A program made the position numbers and the translations under genes. A DNA stretch of 64,000 nt, from positions 372,001-436,000 of the forward strand of contig NZ_QJRC01000095.1 in the NCBI RefSeq assembly GCF_013393325.1. The letters are read 5' to 3'. This stretch comes from Pseudomonas hunanensis. Its GTDB lineage: Bacteria > Pseudomonadota > Gammaproteobacteria > Pseudomonadales > Pseudomonadaceae. Shown piece by piece: positions 42,390 through 51,151 of the stretch. Position 1 is the first letter of the stretch. Each line of letters starts with the position of its first letter. The notes beneath the pieces are model-generated. The model was not told the DNA's origin, made no database searches, and saw nothing but the letters and a program-made list of their open reading frames with translations.

Positions 42390-42968
42390 ATGAAGCACAT
42401 GCTGCTGATTCTGGCCGCCCTGTGCAGCGCACCGGCCTTCGCGCAATCCTTGGTTCCAGTCATCAACAACGCCGACATCGACAGCTCCGGTAGCCGCTAT
42501 CAGGGCAACCTGTCGGTCAACCAGGCCGCTGGCGACAAGCAGCAACAGGTCAATGCGCGCGCCATCGCCGTCGGCCCTGAAGCAAACGCCAGCACGCAGA
42601 TCCGCCAACGCCTGAACACCCCCGCCGACCCCGCGATGGATGCCCGCTCGACCATCCAGGGCAACGCCTTCAGCAACGGCAGTGGCGCCCTGGGGGTCAA
42701 CCAGAGCGCCGGCGCCAACACCCAGCAAGCCAACGCACTGAGCATCAGTATTGGTGCGCAGCCGCAAAGCATCGACGACAGCGTCCTCATGCAACAGAAC
42801 GTGGCGCTGATCAACAACTCCGGAGCAACTGACATTCCAGCCGGCTATCGCCAGGTCACCACCAGTGATCAGGCCTTCACCGGTAGCCGTGGCGTGATCC
42901 AGTTGAACCAGAGTGCCGGGGTGGGAAACCGCATGGCCAACACCTTGAGCATCCGGGTCGCGGATTGA
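42390..42968 (+). CDS. fapB: Minor functional amyloid subunit / nucleator FapB
   Basis: A 192-residue exported protein (signal peptide LLILAALCSAPAFA). It contains three imperfect amyloid repeats with the shared core GNLSVNQAAGDKQQQVNARA, GALGVNQSAGANTQQANALS and GVIQLNQSAGVGNRMANTLS, separated by short linkers. FapB nucleates FapC fibrils at the cell surface. It starts one base after fapA ends. Confidence 0.93.
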   Translation: MKHMLLILAALCSAPAFAQSLVPVINNADIDSSGSRYQGNLSVNQAAGDKQQQVNARAIAVGPEANASTQIRQRLNTPADPAMDARSTIQGNAFSNGSGALGVNQSAGANTQQANALSISIGAQPQSIDDSVLMQQNVALINNSGATDIPAGYRQVTTSDQAFTGSRGVIQLNQSAGVGNRMANTLSIRVAD

Positions 42969-43017
42969 CCCTTCAGTTAAGAACGACACTTAACCTAATA
43001 GAGTACGGAGAATCACC

Positions 43018-44469
43018 ATGAAACCCTCGATGGCAATCAAGCCTCTGGTTTTCGCAATTGCTGCGGTCATGGCTGTTGCTGTACAAGCTGGGCAAAACGA
43101 TCGGCGTAATGACCACCATAACGGCCACCATAACAATGGTCAGCACACGCCTCCACCCACCAAAATCCCTGTGTATGCAACGGCCAATGCCTGGGATACC
43201 CAATCCAGCACCGATAACCGCATCACCAACCAAGGCACCATCAACGAAGCCGAGATGAGTGACTCTGGCACAGGCTCCAGCGGCAACGTCGGCATCAACG
43301 TGGCGGCTGGTAACGGTAACCAGCAGGATAACGCCGCGGCCATTGCCAACGCCGGCTCCGAGTCGAGCCTGGACAACAGCTTCGTGTTCGGCATGGCCAA
43401 CGCCACCGCCGACGTCGAGCAAACCAGCAGAAACAACCGGGTCGACAATTACTCGACCCAGTCTTCGGCTGTGATGAGCGGCTCGGCCAGCGGGGCTGAG
43501 GGCAACATCGGCATCAACATCGCCGGCGGCGACCTCAACCAGCAGAAAAACACCATGGCCATCGCCAACACCGGCGCCCCACTGGGTAACGCCACCGCCA
43601 CCGCTTCGGCCAATCAGGACGGGCCAGGCCTGACGGTAAACAACGGCGCCGACCGCACCTACCGTGTGGATACGATCACCATCACCACCTCGGCCAGCGG
43701 CTCGAGCTCGCGTGATGGCACGTTCAACTCGACCGACGACCGCAGCTCGTCGTCGAGCTTCAGCGTGGCCGGCGCGCAAAGCGCCAGCTCCAGCGGCTCC
43801 AGTGGCTGGAATTCCAGCGGTTCGAGCAGCTCGAACGCCAGCGGCTCCAACAACTCCAGCGCCAGTGGCTCCAACAGCTGGGGCCTGAACGGCTCAGCCA
43901 GCGGCAGCAACAGCTCGTCGAGCAGCGCCAACCTCAACGCATCGCTGGATGCAGCAGCCAACGCTACCCGCACCCTCACCACCGATGATGGCCGTCGCGA
44001 GCGCACCCGCTCCAGCACCTTCGACGGTTCGTTGAACGCATCGCTGGATGTCTCGGTCGACAAGTCGCACGAAAGTGCCTACGACTCGTCGTTCGAGAAA
44101 GCCTTCGACTCCAACTACGACAAGTCGCATCAATCGTCGTATGACAAGTCCAAGGATTCTTCGTACACCAAGTCTCACGATTCTTCGTACGAGAATGCTT
44201 CGGCGTCTGACTTCTCGAAGTCTGGCGAAAAATCGAAACAATCCTCGAACGACGTGTCGAAGAGCTACAGCGAAAGCAGTGCTTACGACTTGAGCAATAC
44301 CGTGTCCTTCCAAGTGCTGACCCCGACCGGCTGGGCCAACCCTGTTACCAACACTGCAACCCTTAGCGGTTCGGTGAACGGTGGCAGCGGCAACCTGGGC
44401 GTGAACGTGGCAGCCGGTGTGGGCAACCAGCAGAGCAACTCGCTGGCCATCTCCAACACCTCGTTCTGA
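43018..44469 (+). CDS. fapC: Major functional amyloid fibre subunit FapC
   Basis: A 483-residue exported fibre subunit. After the signal peptide (to about VQA, residue 24) come an HN-rich stretch (28-44), amyloid repeat R1 (about 67-112), R2 (139-185), a 260-residue linker (186-445) and R3 (446-482); the repeats share a GNxGxNxAxGxxNQQ core. The linker is Ser/Gly-rich at 224-306 and has octapeptide repeats at 359-406 with an aromatic every eight residues (F359, Y367, Y375, Y383, Y391, F399). No cysteine is present. It forms biofilm amyloid fibres outside the cell. ACGGAG precedes the ATG. Confidence 0.93.
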   Translation: MKPSMAIKPLVFAIAAVMAVAVQAGQNDRRNDHHNGHHNNGQHTPPPTKIPVYATANAWDTQSSTDNRITNQGTINEAEMSDSGTGSSGNVGINVAAGNGNQQDNAAAIANAGSESSLDNSFVFGMANATADVEQTSRNNRVDNYSTQSSAVMSGSASGAEGNIGINIAGGDLNQQKNTMAIANTGAPLGNATATASANQDGPGLTVNNGADRTYRVDTITITTSASGSSSRDGTFNSTDDRSSSSSFSVAGAQSASSSGSSGWNSSGSSSSNASGSNNSSASGSNSWGLNGSASGSNSSSSSANLNASLDAAANATRTLTTDDGRRERTRSSTFDGSLNASLDVSVDKSHESAYDSSFEKAFDSNYDKSHQSSYDKSKDSSYTKSHDSSYENASASDFSKSGEKSKQSSNDVSKSYSESSAYDLSNTVSFQVLTPTGWANPVTNTATLSGSVNGGSGNLGVNVAAGVGNQQSNSLAISNTSF

Positions 44470-44481
44470 CCGTTGTGCTTG

Positions 44482-44501
44482 AGGCCCCCTTCGGGGGGCC
44501 T
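44482..44501 (+). terminator. Intra-operon hairpin with TTCG tetraloop between fapC and fapD
   Basis: AGGCCCCC and GGGGGCCT form a perfect 8-bp stem closed by TTCG, 13 bases after the fapC stop, followed by TTCTTC. It may act as a partial terminator or 3'-end protector that makes fapC mRNA more abundant than fapDEF. Confidence 0.75.
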
Positions 44502-44531
44502 TTCTTCAACAGAACCGGAAGGCATCCGATC

Positions 44532-45212
44532 ATGCGCATTATCGCCCTGGCGTTTCTGCTGTGCCTGGCCAGCGTGAGCGAAGCTGCACAAATGCCACTG
44601 TCCGTCCTGCCGGGCGGTGCTGTGGTGTTCAAACCAATCCAGAGCGTTCGCGAGCGCAAGTTCGCCGACCTGGTGCAACAAAAGACCGACTTCAGCTGCG
44701 GCGCCGCCGCGCTGGCGACCATCCTGCGCCAGGCCTACTGGCTGGATGTGGACGAACACCAGATCATCGAAGGCATGCTGGCCCACGCCGACCAGGACCT
44801 GGTGCGCACACAAGGCTTCTCGATGCTCGACATGAAACGCTACGTCGAGAGCCTGGGGATGCGTGCCCGCGGTTACCGGGTGGCCCCCGACACCCTGCAC
44901 AGCGTGCGCATTCCGGTCGTGGTGCTGATGGATGTGCGCGGCTACAAGCACTTCGTGGTCATGCAGAAGGTCGACAAAGGCTGGGTGTACGTCGGTGACC
45001 CGGTGCTGGGCCACAGGCGCTACAAGATCGACGATTTCCTCAAAGGCTGGAACGGCATCATCTTCGCCGTGATCGGCCAAGGTTACGACAAGAACAACGT
45101 CCTGCTCGACCCGCCCCTGCCACTGACCGCCAAGGGCCGGGTGAACAACTTCACCCCAGTGAAGGACACCGAGCTACTGGACTTCGGCTTCATCAAAAGC
45201 GACTTCTTCTAA
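44532..45212 (+). CDS. fapD: C39-like cysteine protease FapD
   Basis: A 226-residue exported protein (signal peptide ending SVSEAA) of the C39 peptidase family. The catalytic triad is recognisable: Cys in QKTDFSCGAAALA, His in YKHFVVM and Asp in VGDPVLG. FapD is thought to process or supervise Fap secretion in the periplasm. The ATG at 44532 is used rather than an upstream in-frame start, as it begins the signal peptide. Confidence 0.92.
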   Translation: MRIIALAFLLCLASVSEAAQMPLSVLPGGAVVFKPIQSVRERKFADLVQQKTDFSCGAAALATILRQAYWLDVDEHQIIEGMLAHADQDLVRTQGFSMLDMKRYVESLGMRARGYRVAPDTLHSVRIPVVVLMDVRGYKHFVVMQKVDKGWVYVGDPVLGHRRYKIDDFLKGWNGIIFAVIGQGYDKNNVLLDPPLPLTAKGRVNNFTPVKDTELLDFGFIKSDFF

Positions 45213-45230
45213 CGACTGTTCTAATGACAA

Positions 45231-45254
45231 GGAGCATGATGCTCCAGGGAGCAT
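45231..45254 (+). promoter_or_regulatory. Possible RNA switch masking the fapE ribosome binding site
   Basis: GGAGCAT at 45231-45237 and again at 45248-45254, with the complement ATGCTCC between them (45239-45245). The middle can pair with either copy; pairing with the second hides GGAG, which is the fapE Shine-Dalgarno six bases before its ATG. It could regulate or couple fapE translation. Confidence 0.5.
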
Positions 45255-45257
45255 TTC

Positions 45258-46010
45258 ATGAAGACTTCATTGTGGCTGGCCATGGCCTGCCTGGCAGCCA
45301 GCTTGCCCAGCCACGCAGAGGCGTTCAAACCCATCGAACTGAAGGACCAGGAGCTGGCGAACCTGCGCGGCCGTTACGTGATGCCCGGACGAATCGTGAG
45401 CTTCGGCATCGTCATGTCCAGCACCTGGCAAAATGCCAAGGGCGATGTGATCGGGGCAACGTCAACGCTGCAGGTTCAGCAGTCGACCATCAAGCCTCAG
45501 TTCTATGTCTCGATGATTGATGAAAAAGGCACCGGCACGGCACCGAGCGGTGCTTCCGCCGCCGGGACTGGCGTGGTCACAGGTGGCAACGGCCTTGCCA
45601 CCACCGAGGGTGTGACCCAGGTGGTACGCGCGGCCGGCGACAACAATGCCGCCTACAACAACGTCGACATCAACGTGACCAAGGCCAACCAGGCTCCCGC
45701 CGTACAACAGCAAGGGCAGGTACTGGCCGCCGGCCAGACCCTGGTTGGGGAGAACGGCGCTGGTGCGCTCAGTGTGTCTTCCAGCGGTGTGGGCGTGCAA
45801 CTCAACATCAATGCCAGCAATAACCAAGGCAGCAGCATGCAGCGGCTGGCCCAAGGCGGCCTGATGCAGAACTCGACACTGCTCGGCAACGGCAACCTGG
45901 TCAGCAACGTCACATCATTGAATGTCGTGATGCGTGAGAGCGTGCCGACCGCGGCTTCGCTCAACGGCAGCCTTGACCAGCTCAAAGGTCTTCGCACCTT
46001 CGGATACTGA
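45258..46010 (+). CDS. fapE: Fap extracellular component FapE
   Basis: A 250-residue exported protein (signal peptide to about SHAEA). It begins FKPIELKDQELANLRGRYVMPGRIVSFGIVMSS, the FapE signature, then has a strand-rich, Gly/Asn-rich core (GQTLVGENGAGALSVSSSGVGVQLNIN). FapE is a minor component of purified fibres and may be secreted through FapF. The RBS sits in a hairpin with its upstream repeat. Confidence 0.92.
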   Translation: MKTSLWLAMACLAASLPSHAEAFKPIELKDQELANLRGRYVMPGRIVSFGIVMSSTWQNAKGDVIGATSTLQVQQSTIKPQFYVSMIDEKGTGTAPSGASAAGTGVVTGGNGLATTEGVTQVVRAAGDNNAAYNNVDINVTKANQAPAVQQQGQVLAAGQTLVGENGAGALSVSSSGVGVQLNINASNNQGSSMQRLAQGGLMQNSTLLGNGNLVSNVTSLNVVMRESVPTAASLNGSLDQLKGLRTFGY

Positions 46011-46056
46011 TCTACGCTCAGTCTCATCAAAAGTAGTTGGAAGGGACGGCAACTCC

Positions 46057-47337
46057 ATGTACCGATCTTTTACGCTTAGAGCTTTTGTGTGTTTCGCTAC
46101 CCTGGCCCCCGCCACAGCACTTTACGCAGCCGCCGACCCTCAGGTCGAAGCGCTGAAACAGGAACTGATCGAACTCAAACGTCGGTACGAGGCACAGCAA
46201 CAGGCACTGATGGTGCTGGAGCAACGCGTGCGCCAGGTTGAGGAGGCCCCTGCAGCGGCGCCGCCCAAACGCCTGGTCAAGTCCCCCGCCGAGGGGGTGA
46301 AGGGTGCGCAGACTGTCGCTTCTGGCACGCCTGGCACCACTGGTAGCTCGTACGGGCAGGCGCTGACGGCCGATTCCGAACCGGCGCAAAGCGTTTCCAA
46401 CCTCTATGACGAAGCCAGCGGGTTCTTTGGCGGCGGCAAGTTCAGCTTCGAAACAGGCGTCACGTATACCCATTACGATACCCGGGCGCTTACGCTCAAT
46501 GGCTTCCTGGCGCTGGACTCGATCTTTCTGGGCAGCATCAACCTTGACCGGATCAAGGCCGACAACTGGACCCTGGACATGACTGCGCGCTACAACCTGG
46601 CGCAGCGTTGGCAGTTCGATATCAACGTGCCCGTGGTGTACCGCGAGTCCACCTACTCGTCTGGCGGCGCCGGTGGCGCCGGGGCCAGTACCTCCGATGC
46701 AACCGTCACTCGCGACCCGGAAATTGGCGATGTCAACGTTGGAGTGGCCTACAAGTTCCTCGACGAGGACGAAACCTGGCCTGACGCCGTCGCCACCCTG
46801 CGGGTCAAGGCGCCGACCGGCAAGGACCCGTATGGCATCAAGCTGCGCGAGGTAGACGGCAACAGCAACCTGTCGGTGCCGGAAAGCCTGCCCACCGGCA
46901 ACGGCGTATGGTCGATCACACCGGGTATCTCGCTGGTCAAGACCTTCGACCCGGCTGTGCTGTTCGGCAGCCTGTCCTACACCTACAACATGCAGGACTC
47001 GTTCAGCGACATCAGCCCGCAGGTCAACAGCAAGGTGCCGGGTGACGTCAAGCTCGGCGACTCGTGGCAGATCGGCGGCGGTATCGCCTTTGCCCTGAAC
47101 GAGAAGATGAGCATGTCGTTCTCGGTGTCCGACCAGTTCGCCCGCAAGAGCAAGATCAAACCCGATGGCGGTGACTGGCAATCGATCTCCAACAGTGACT
47201 ACAACGCCGCCAACTTCAACATCGGCCTGACCTTCGCCGCCACCAACAACCTGACCATCGTGCCCAACCTGTCCATTGGTCTGACCGACGATGCCCCAGA
47301 CTTCTCCTTCAGCCTGAAATTCCCTTACTACTTCTGA
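46057..47337 (+). CDS. fapF: Outer-membrane Fap secretion pore FapF
   Basis: A 426-residue protein: signal peptide to about LYAAA, an N-terminal trimeric coiled coil (VEALKQELIELKRRYEAQQQALMVLEQRVRQVEE, residues about 30-63), a Pro/Ala-rich linker, then a 12-strand beta-barrel (about 115 onwards) ending in the aromatic strand FSLKFPYYF. FapF is the trimeric pore through which FapB, FapC and FapE leave the cell. Last gene of the operon, followed by a terminator. Confidence 0.94.
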   Translation: MYRSFTLRAFVCFATLAPATALYAAADPQVEALKQELIELKRRYEAQQQALMVLEQRVRQVEEAPAAAPPKRLVKSPAEGVKGAQTVASGTPGTTGSSYGQALTADSEPAQSVSNLYDEASGFFGGGKFSFETGVTYTHYDTRALTLNGFLALDSIFLGSINLDRIKADNWTLDMTARYNLAQRWQFDINVPVVYRESTYSSGGAGGAGASTSDATVTRDPEIGDVNVGVAYKFLDEDETWPDAVATLRVKAPTGKDPYGIKLREVDGNSNLSVPESLPTGNGVWSITPGISLVKTFDPAVLFGSLSYTYNMQDSFSDISPQVNSKVPGDVKLGDSWQIGGGIAFALNEKMSMSFSVSDQFARKSKIKPDGGDWQSISNSDYNAANFNIGLTFAATNNLTIVPNLSIGLTDDAPDFSFSLKFPYYF

Positions 47338-47354
47338 GACTCGCCATCGGCCGA

Positions 47355-47379
47355 GCCCGTGCGAACGGGCCCGGCTTTT
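47355..47379 (+). terminator. Rho-independent terminator of the fap operon
   Basis: GCCCGT and ACGGGC form a stem around GCGA, extendable by CCG/CGG, followed by CTTTT, 18 bases after the fapF stop. Confidence 0.75.
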
Positions 47380-47473
47380 GGTTACCAGCCTTGTAACCGC
47401 CCGCCTTCCCTGCCCCGGCCTGTTATCATCAAGCACAGATGCATGACGATTTAATGGCAAAAGGGAAGTTTTT

Positions 47474-49675
47474 GTGAAGAACCTGTCCGACCACCCACGC
47501 ACCCGGCTTGCCGCTTTGGCAGCCTTGGTGTTGGTGATCCCACTGGGTACGCGCGCCATGCTGGGTTGGTCCAACCCGCTCGGTTACCTGTCCGACCTCG
47601 CCCTCGGCAGCCTGCTGGTGCTGTTGCTGCACCGCCGGCCGTGGTGGCTGGCACTGCCCGTGCTGCTGGCCTGGGCGGCCCTGTGGGTAGCCTCGGCCGA
47701 ACTCGTAAGCGCGGTGGGCCGGTTGCCCACCAGCGCCGACCTGACCTACCTGCTCGACCCGCAGTTCATGGAGAACTCCACCGGTGGCGGCCTGGCCCAT
47801 GCCTGGCTGCCTTGGGTGCTGGGCAGTGCTCTGCTGGCCTGGCTGGCCTGTGCCTGGCGCAGCCGCGCACAGCGTGGCCAGCCACTGCCGCGCAAGGCCT
47901 GGGCCATCCCCGTACTGCTGTTTGGCGCCCACTGGGGCAGCCAGCAACTGGTGCCTTCCGATGCCGACCAGTGGCGGCAATACAACCTCACCCACCAGCT
48001 GATGTCTGCCGGGGCTGGCAACCTGCAACGCCAGGTCGAAGGCTGGCTTGGCCGTACGCAACCCTTCACCCCGCTGGCCAGCAGCGGCTTGACCCAATCC
48101 GACCTGCATGGGCAAAGGCTGTTTACCGGCCCGGGAACTGCCCGCAACCTGCTGGTCATCACCATGGAAGGCATCCCCGGCGCTTACCTGCGGCCCAACC
48201 GCCAGGCGCTGAACAGTCGTTTCGACGAAGACCTGATGCCCAAGCTCAGCAAGTGGGCCGAGCGCGGCATGAACACCCCGGACTACGTGCTGCACACCCA
48301 CCAGACCATCCGCGGCCTGTACGCGATGCTGTGCGGCGACTACGACAAGCTGGCCAATGGCACGCCCAAGGGCGTGGAGCTGCTGACCCAGAACGAGCGC
48401 AACCAGGCTTGCCTGCCAGCACAGTTGCGCCAGGCCGGTTTCACTACCCACTACCTGCAAGGCGCGGGCCTGCGCTTCATGGCCAAGGACCGCATCATGC
48501 CGCACATCGGTTTCGATTCGGTGCATGGCCTGGAGTGGTTCCGCAACAAGAACTACCTGGACTTCCCATGGGGCAAGGATGACCGCGCCTTCTTCGAGGG
48601 TGCCCTGGGCTACGTCGGCCAGTTGCAGAAGCAGGACAAGCCATGGATGCTGACCCTGCTCACCGTGGGCACCCACCAGCCCTACTCGGCGCCGGCCGAG
48701 TACCTCGAGCGCTACGACACGCCGAAACAGGCAGCGGTCGCCTACCTGGACGACGCCGTCGGGGCATTTCTCGACAACCTCGAACGCCAGGGCGTACTCA
48801 AGGACACGCTGGTGGTGCTGACGTCCGACGAGTCCCATGGCATCGATGGCGTGCGCCTGGCTTCGTCCTGGGGCTTCAACCTTACCCTGGCGCCGGAGCA
48901 GGCCCAGCTACCGACCATCAAGCGCGGCACCTACGGCCACATCGACCTGGCCACCTCGTTGCTCGACTACTTCGCACTGCCCATTCCTGTCGCGCTTGGC
49001 GGTCGCTCGCTGTACCGGGACTACGACACCGGCCGCGAGATGATCTCCTACACCAACGGCATGCTGCGCTACCACAACGGCCAGGGCGTGTTCACCGAAT
49101 GTGACTTCCAGCAGCGCTGCCGGCGTTATGCCAGCGAGGGCTTCATCGCCGACCAGGCCCGCTATCTTGGGCCAGGCGACAGCCTGCTGGGCCAGCAGAT
49201 CGGCGCCCTGGCCGGGGTGCTCGACCAATCCCTGCTGCAAACCCCGCTCAACCTGCGCTACCAATTCGGCGGCCCTTCGCCGATCAAGTTGCGCAAGCGC
49301 ATCCACGATGACTGGGCCGACAACCTGATTGGCGCACAGTACCTGGAAATGCCGGAAGGCTCGCACACCCGTGTGCGGGTCAAGGTACGCTCGCTGGACC
49401 CTAAACGTGCGGCCTATATCCAGCTCAAGGCCAAGCAGTTGGAGCAGGACGTACCCTTGGGCCTGCCACACGAGGTAAAGGTCACCGCCGACGAGCCGCT
49501 GGAGATGGAGTTCAGCTTCGACAACCCGACCGAGCGCAAGGCGTTTTCCTTCCATTTGCTGGGCTATGGCGGCGGCAAGGTGGAAGTCAGCGATTTCAGC
49601 GTGATCACCGCCCTGTCTGGCGAGGATGACGGCGCCGATGAGCTTGCCGAGGGGCATATCGCCCACTCGGGCTGA
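47474..49675 (+). CDS. LTA-synthase-family phosphotransferase (alkaline-phosphatase superfamily)
   Basis: A 733-residue membrane protein: N-terminal helices (about 11-30, 37-55, 58-80 and 100-120) and a large periplasmic sulfatase-like domain. The metal-site region is NLLVITMEGIPGAYLRP, a likely nucleophile Thr lies in THQTIRGLYAML, and the later site is LVVLTSDESHGIDG. In Gram-negatives such proteins add phosphoglycerol or phosphoethanolamine to envelope glycans; the acceptor here is unknown. Start is GTG after AAGGGAAG. Confidence 0.85.
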   Translation: MKNLSDHPRTRLAALAALVLVIPLGTRAMLGWSNPLGYLSDLALGSLLVLLLHRRPWWLALPVLLAWAALWVASAELVSAVGRLPTSADLTYLLDPQFMENSTGGGLAHAWLPWVLGSALLAWLACAWRSRAQRGQPLPRKAWAIPVLLFGAHWGSQQLVPSDADQWRQYNLTHQLMSAGAGNLQRQVEGWLGRTQPFTPLASSGLTQSDLHGQRLFTGPGTARNLLVITMEGIPGAYLRPNRQALNSRFDEDLMPKLSKWAERGMNTPDYVLHTHQTIRGLYAMLCGDYDKLANGTPKGVELLTQNERNQACLPAQLRQAGFTTHYLQGAGLRFMAKDRIMPHIGFDSVHGLEWFRNKNYLDFPWGKDDRAFFEGALGYVGQLQKQDKPWMLTLLTVGTHQPYSAPAEYLERYDTPKQAAVAYLDDAVGAFLDNLERQGVLKDTLVVLTSDESHGIDGVRLASSWGFNLTLAPEQAQLPTIKRGTYGHIDLATSLLDYFALPIPVALGGRSLYRDYDTGREMISYTNGMLRYHNGQGVFTECDFQQRCRRYASEGFIADQARYLGPGDSLLGQQIGALAGVLDQSLLQTPLNLRYQFGGPSPIKLRKRIHDDWADNLIGAQYLEMPEGSHTRVRVKVRSLDPKRAAYIQLKAKQLEQDVPLGLPHEVKVTADEPLEMEFSFDNPTERKAFSFHLLGYGGGKVEVSDFSVITALSGEDDGADELAEGHIAHSG

Positions 49676-49769
49676 GCAAGGTACCGCTCATCGCCCGGCC
49701 ACCGGTGCCTGTCGATTCGACCTGGGCGTGCTCGACTAAGGTGTGAATCCCCAGCGTGGAGACAGCACC

Positions 49770-50498
49770 ATGAGCACTAGCGACAGCAGGCAACCGGTGG
49801 TTTCTCGCAGCCAGTGGCTGGCAGCTCGCCGGCAACTCTGGCTGCACGAAAAAGCCTTTACCCACCACCGCGACGCGCTGGCCGCAGCCCGTCGCGCCCT
49901 ACCTTGGGTCAAAGTCGAACACGACTATCGTTTCAACGGGCCGGACGGCGAGTTGAGCCTGGCCGACCTGTTCGCGGGTCGCAGCCAATTGCTGCTTTAC
50001 CATTTCATGTTCGCCGAGGGCTGGAGCGAGGGCTGCCCCGGTTGTTCGTTCCTGGCTGACCATTTTGACGGTGCCAACTTGCACCTTGCACACCACGACG
50101 TGTCCCTGGTTGCGGTATCGCGGGCACCGTATGCCGAGTTCCAGGCGTTCCGTCGGCGCATGGGCTGGCAGTTCCCGTGGTACTCGTCACACGGCAGCGG
50201 TTTCAACGAAGACTTTGGCGTAAGTGTCGGCAACGAGGGTGAACGGCAGTACAACTATGAGCCGTATAACGGCAGTGAAAGCGAGCTGCCTGGCTTGAGT
50301 GCGTTCTACCGCGAAGCGGACGGCAGCGTGTACCACACCTACTCAACCTACGCCCGCGGGCTGGACATCCTGGTCAATACCTACAACTTCCTCGACATTG
50401 CGCCACTGGGACGCAATGAAGGCGGGACCATGGACTGGGTGCGGCACCATGACCGCTATGAAGGGCAGCCAGACAAGGCACACTGCTGTCACAACTGA
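49770..50498 (+). CDS. DUF899 thioredoxin-like protein
   Basis: A 242-residue member of the DUF899 family, common in Pseudomonas and rhizobia: LLLYHFMFAEGWSEGCPGCSFLADHFDG carries the CxxC (GCPGCS), and the thioredoxin-like end contains VYHTYSTYARGLDILVNTYNFLDIAPLGR. Function unknown; some members are annotated as dithiol-disulphide isomerases. A single gene convergent with the urease operon. Confidence 0.88.
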   Translation: MSTSDSRQPVVSRSQWLAARRQLWLHEKAFTHHRDALAAARRALPWVKVEHDYRFNGPDGELSLADLFAGRSQLLLYHFMFAEGWSEGCPGCSFLADHFDGANLHLAHHDVSLVAVSRAPYAEFQAFRRRMGWQFPWYSSHGSGFNEDFGVSVGNEGERQYNYEPYNGSESELPGLSAFYREADGSVYHTYSTYARGLDILVNTYNFLDIAPLGRNEGGTMDWVRHHDRYEGQPDKAHCCHN

Positions 50499-50516
50499 TA
50501 CAGGGGCCGCACGATG

Positions 50517-51140
50517 TCAGCCACGCACACCCAGCATCCCGCGCTCGACGATGAAGTCGATCACCGCCTGCAGCCCTTCGCCCTTCTTCAGGTTGCTGAA
50601 GGTCCAGGGCCGCTGCGGCCGCATGCGCTGGGTGTCGCGCTCCATCACTTCCAATGAAGCCCCTACATAAGGCGCCAAGTCGGTCTTGTTGATCACCAGG
50701 AAGTCCGACTTGGTAATGCCCGGCCCGCCCTTGCGGGGGATCTTTTCGCCCTCGGCCACGTCGATCACGTAGATGGTCAAGTCAGCCAGCTCCGGGCTGA
50801 ACGTAGCGCTGAGGTTGTCACCGCCGCTTTCCACGAAGATGACTTCGAGGTTACCGAACTTGCGTGCCAGCGCTTCGACCGCCGCCAGGTTCATCGAAGC
50901 GTCTTCCCGAATAGCCGTATGTGGGCAGCCGCCGGTTTCCACGCCAACGATGCGCTCAGGCTCCAGGGCGCCGGCCTCGGTGAGGATGCGCTGGTCTTCC
51001 TTGGTGTAGATATCGTTGGTCACCACGGCAATCTGGTAGTGATCACGCATGGCCTTGCACAGCGCTTCCAGCAGCGCGGTCTTGCCAGAGCCGACCGGGC
51101 CGCCGACACCGACGCGCAGGGGTTGTTGATAGCTTTGCAT
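50517..51140 (-). CDS. ureG: Urease accessory GTPase UreG
   Basis: A 207-residue SIMIBI-class GTPase with P-loop GVGGPVGSGKTALLEALC (residues 11-28), the nickel-binding CPH-type motif GCPHTAIREDASMN, and the NKTDL guanine-specificity motif. It delivers nickel with UreF/UreD and UreE to activate the urease active site. Last gene of the ureDABCEJFG operon. Confidence 0.97.
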   Translation of the reverse strand: MQSYQQPLRVGVGGPVGSGKTALLEALCKAMRDHYQIAVVTNDIYTKEDQRILTEAGALEPERIVGVETGGCPHTAIREDASMNLAAVEALARKFGNLEVIFVESGGDNLSATFSPELADLTIYVIDVAEGEKIPRKGGPGITKSDFLVINKTDLAPYVGASLEVMERDTQRMRPQRPWTFSNLKKGEGLQAVIDFIVERGMLGVRG

Positions 51141-51151
51141 GCAGGCAGTCC

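Noticed and set aside
42390..44469. fapB/fapC repeats as a CRISPR or tandem DNA repeat
   Set aside because: They are imperfect protein repeats, not spaced DNA repeats.
46027..47574. 515-codon open frame opposite fapF
   Set aside because: Antisense to fapF, which is fixed by operon order and sequence.
47429..48838. 469-codon open frame opposite the LTA-synthase-like gene
   Set aside because: Antisense shadow, Gln/His-rich composition typical of reversed Pseudomonas codons.
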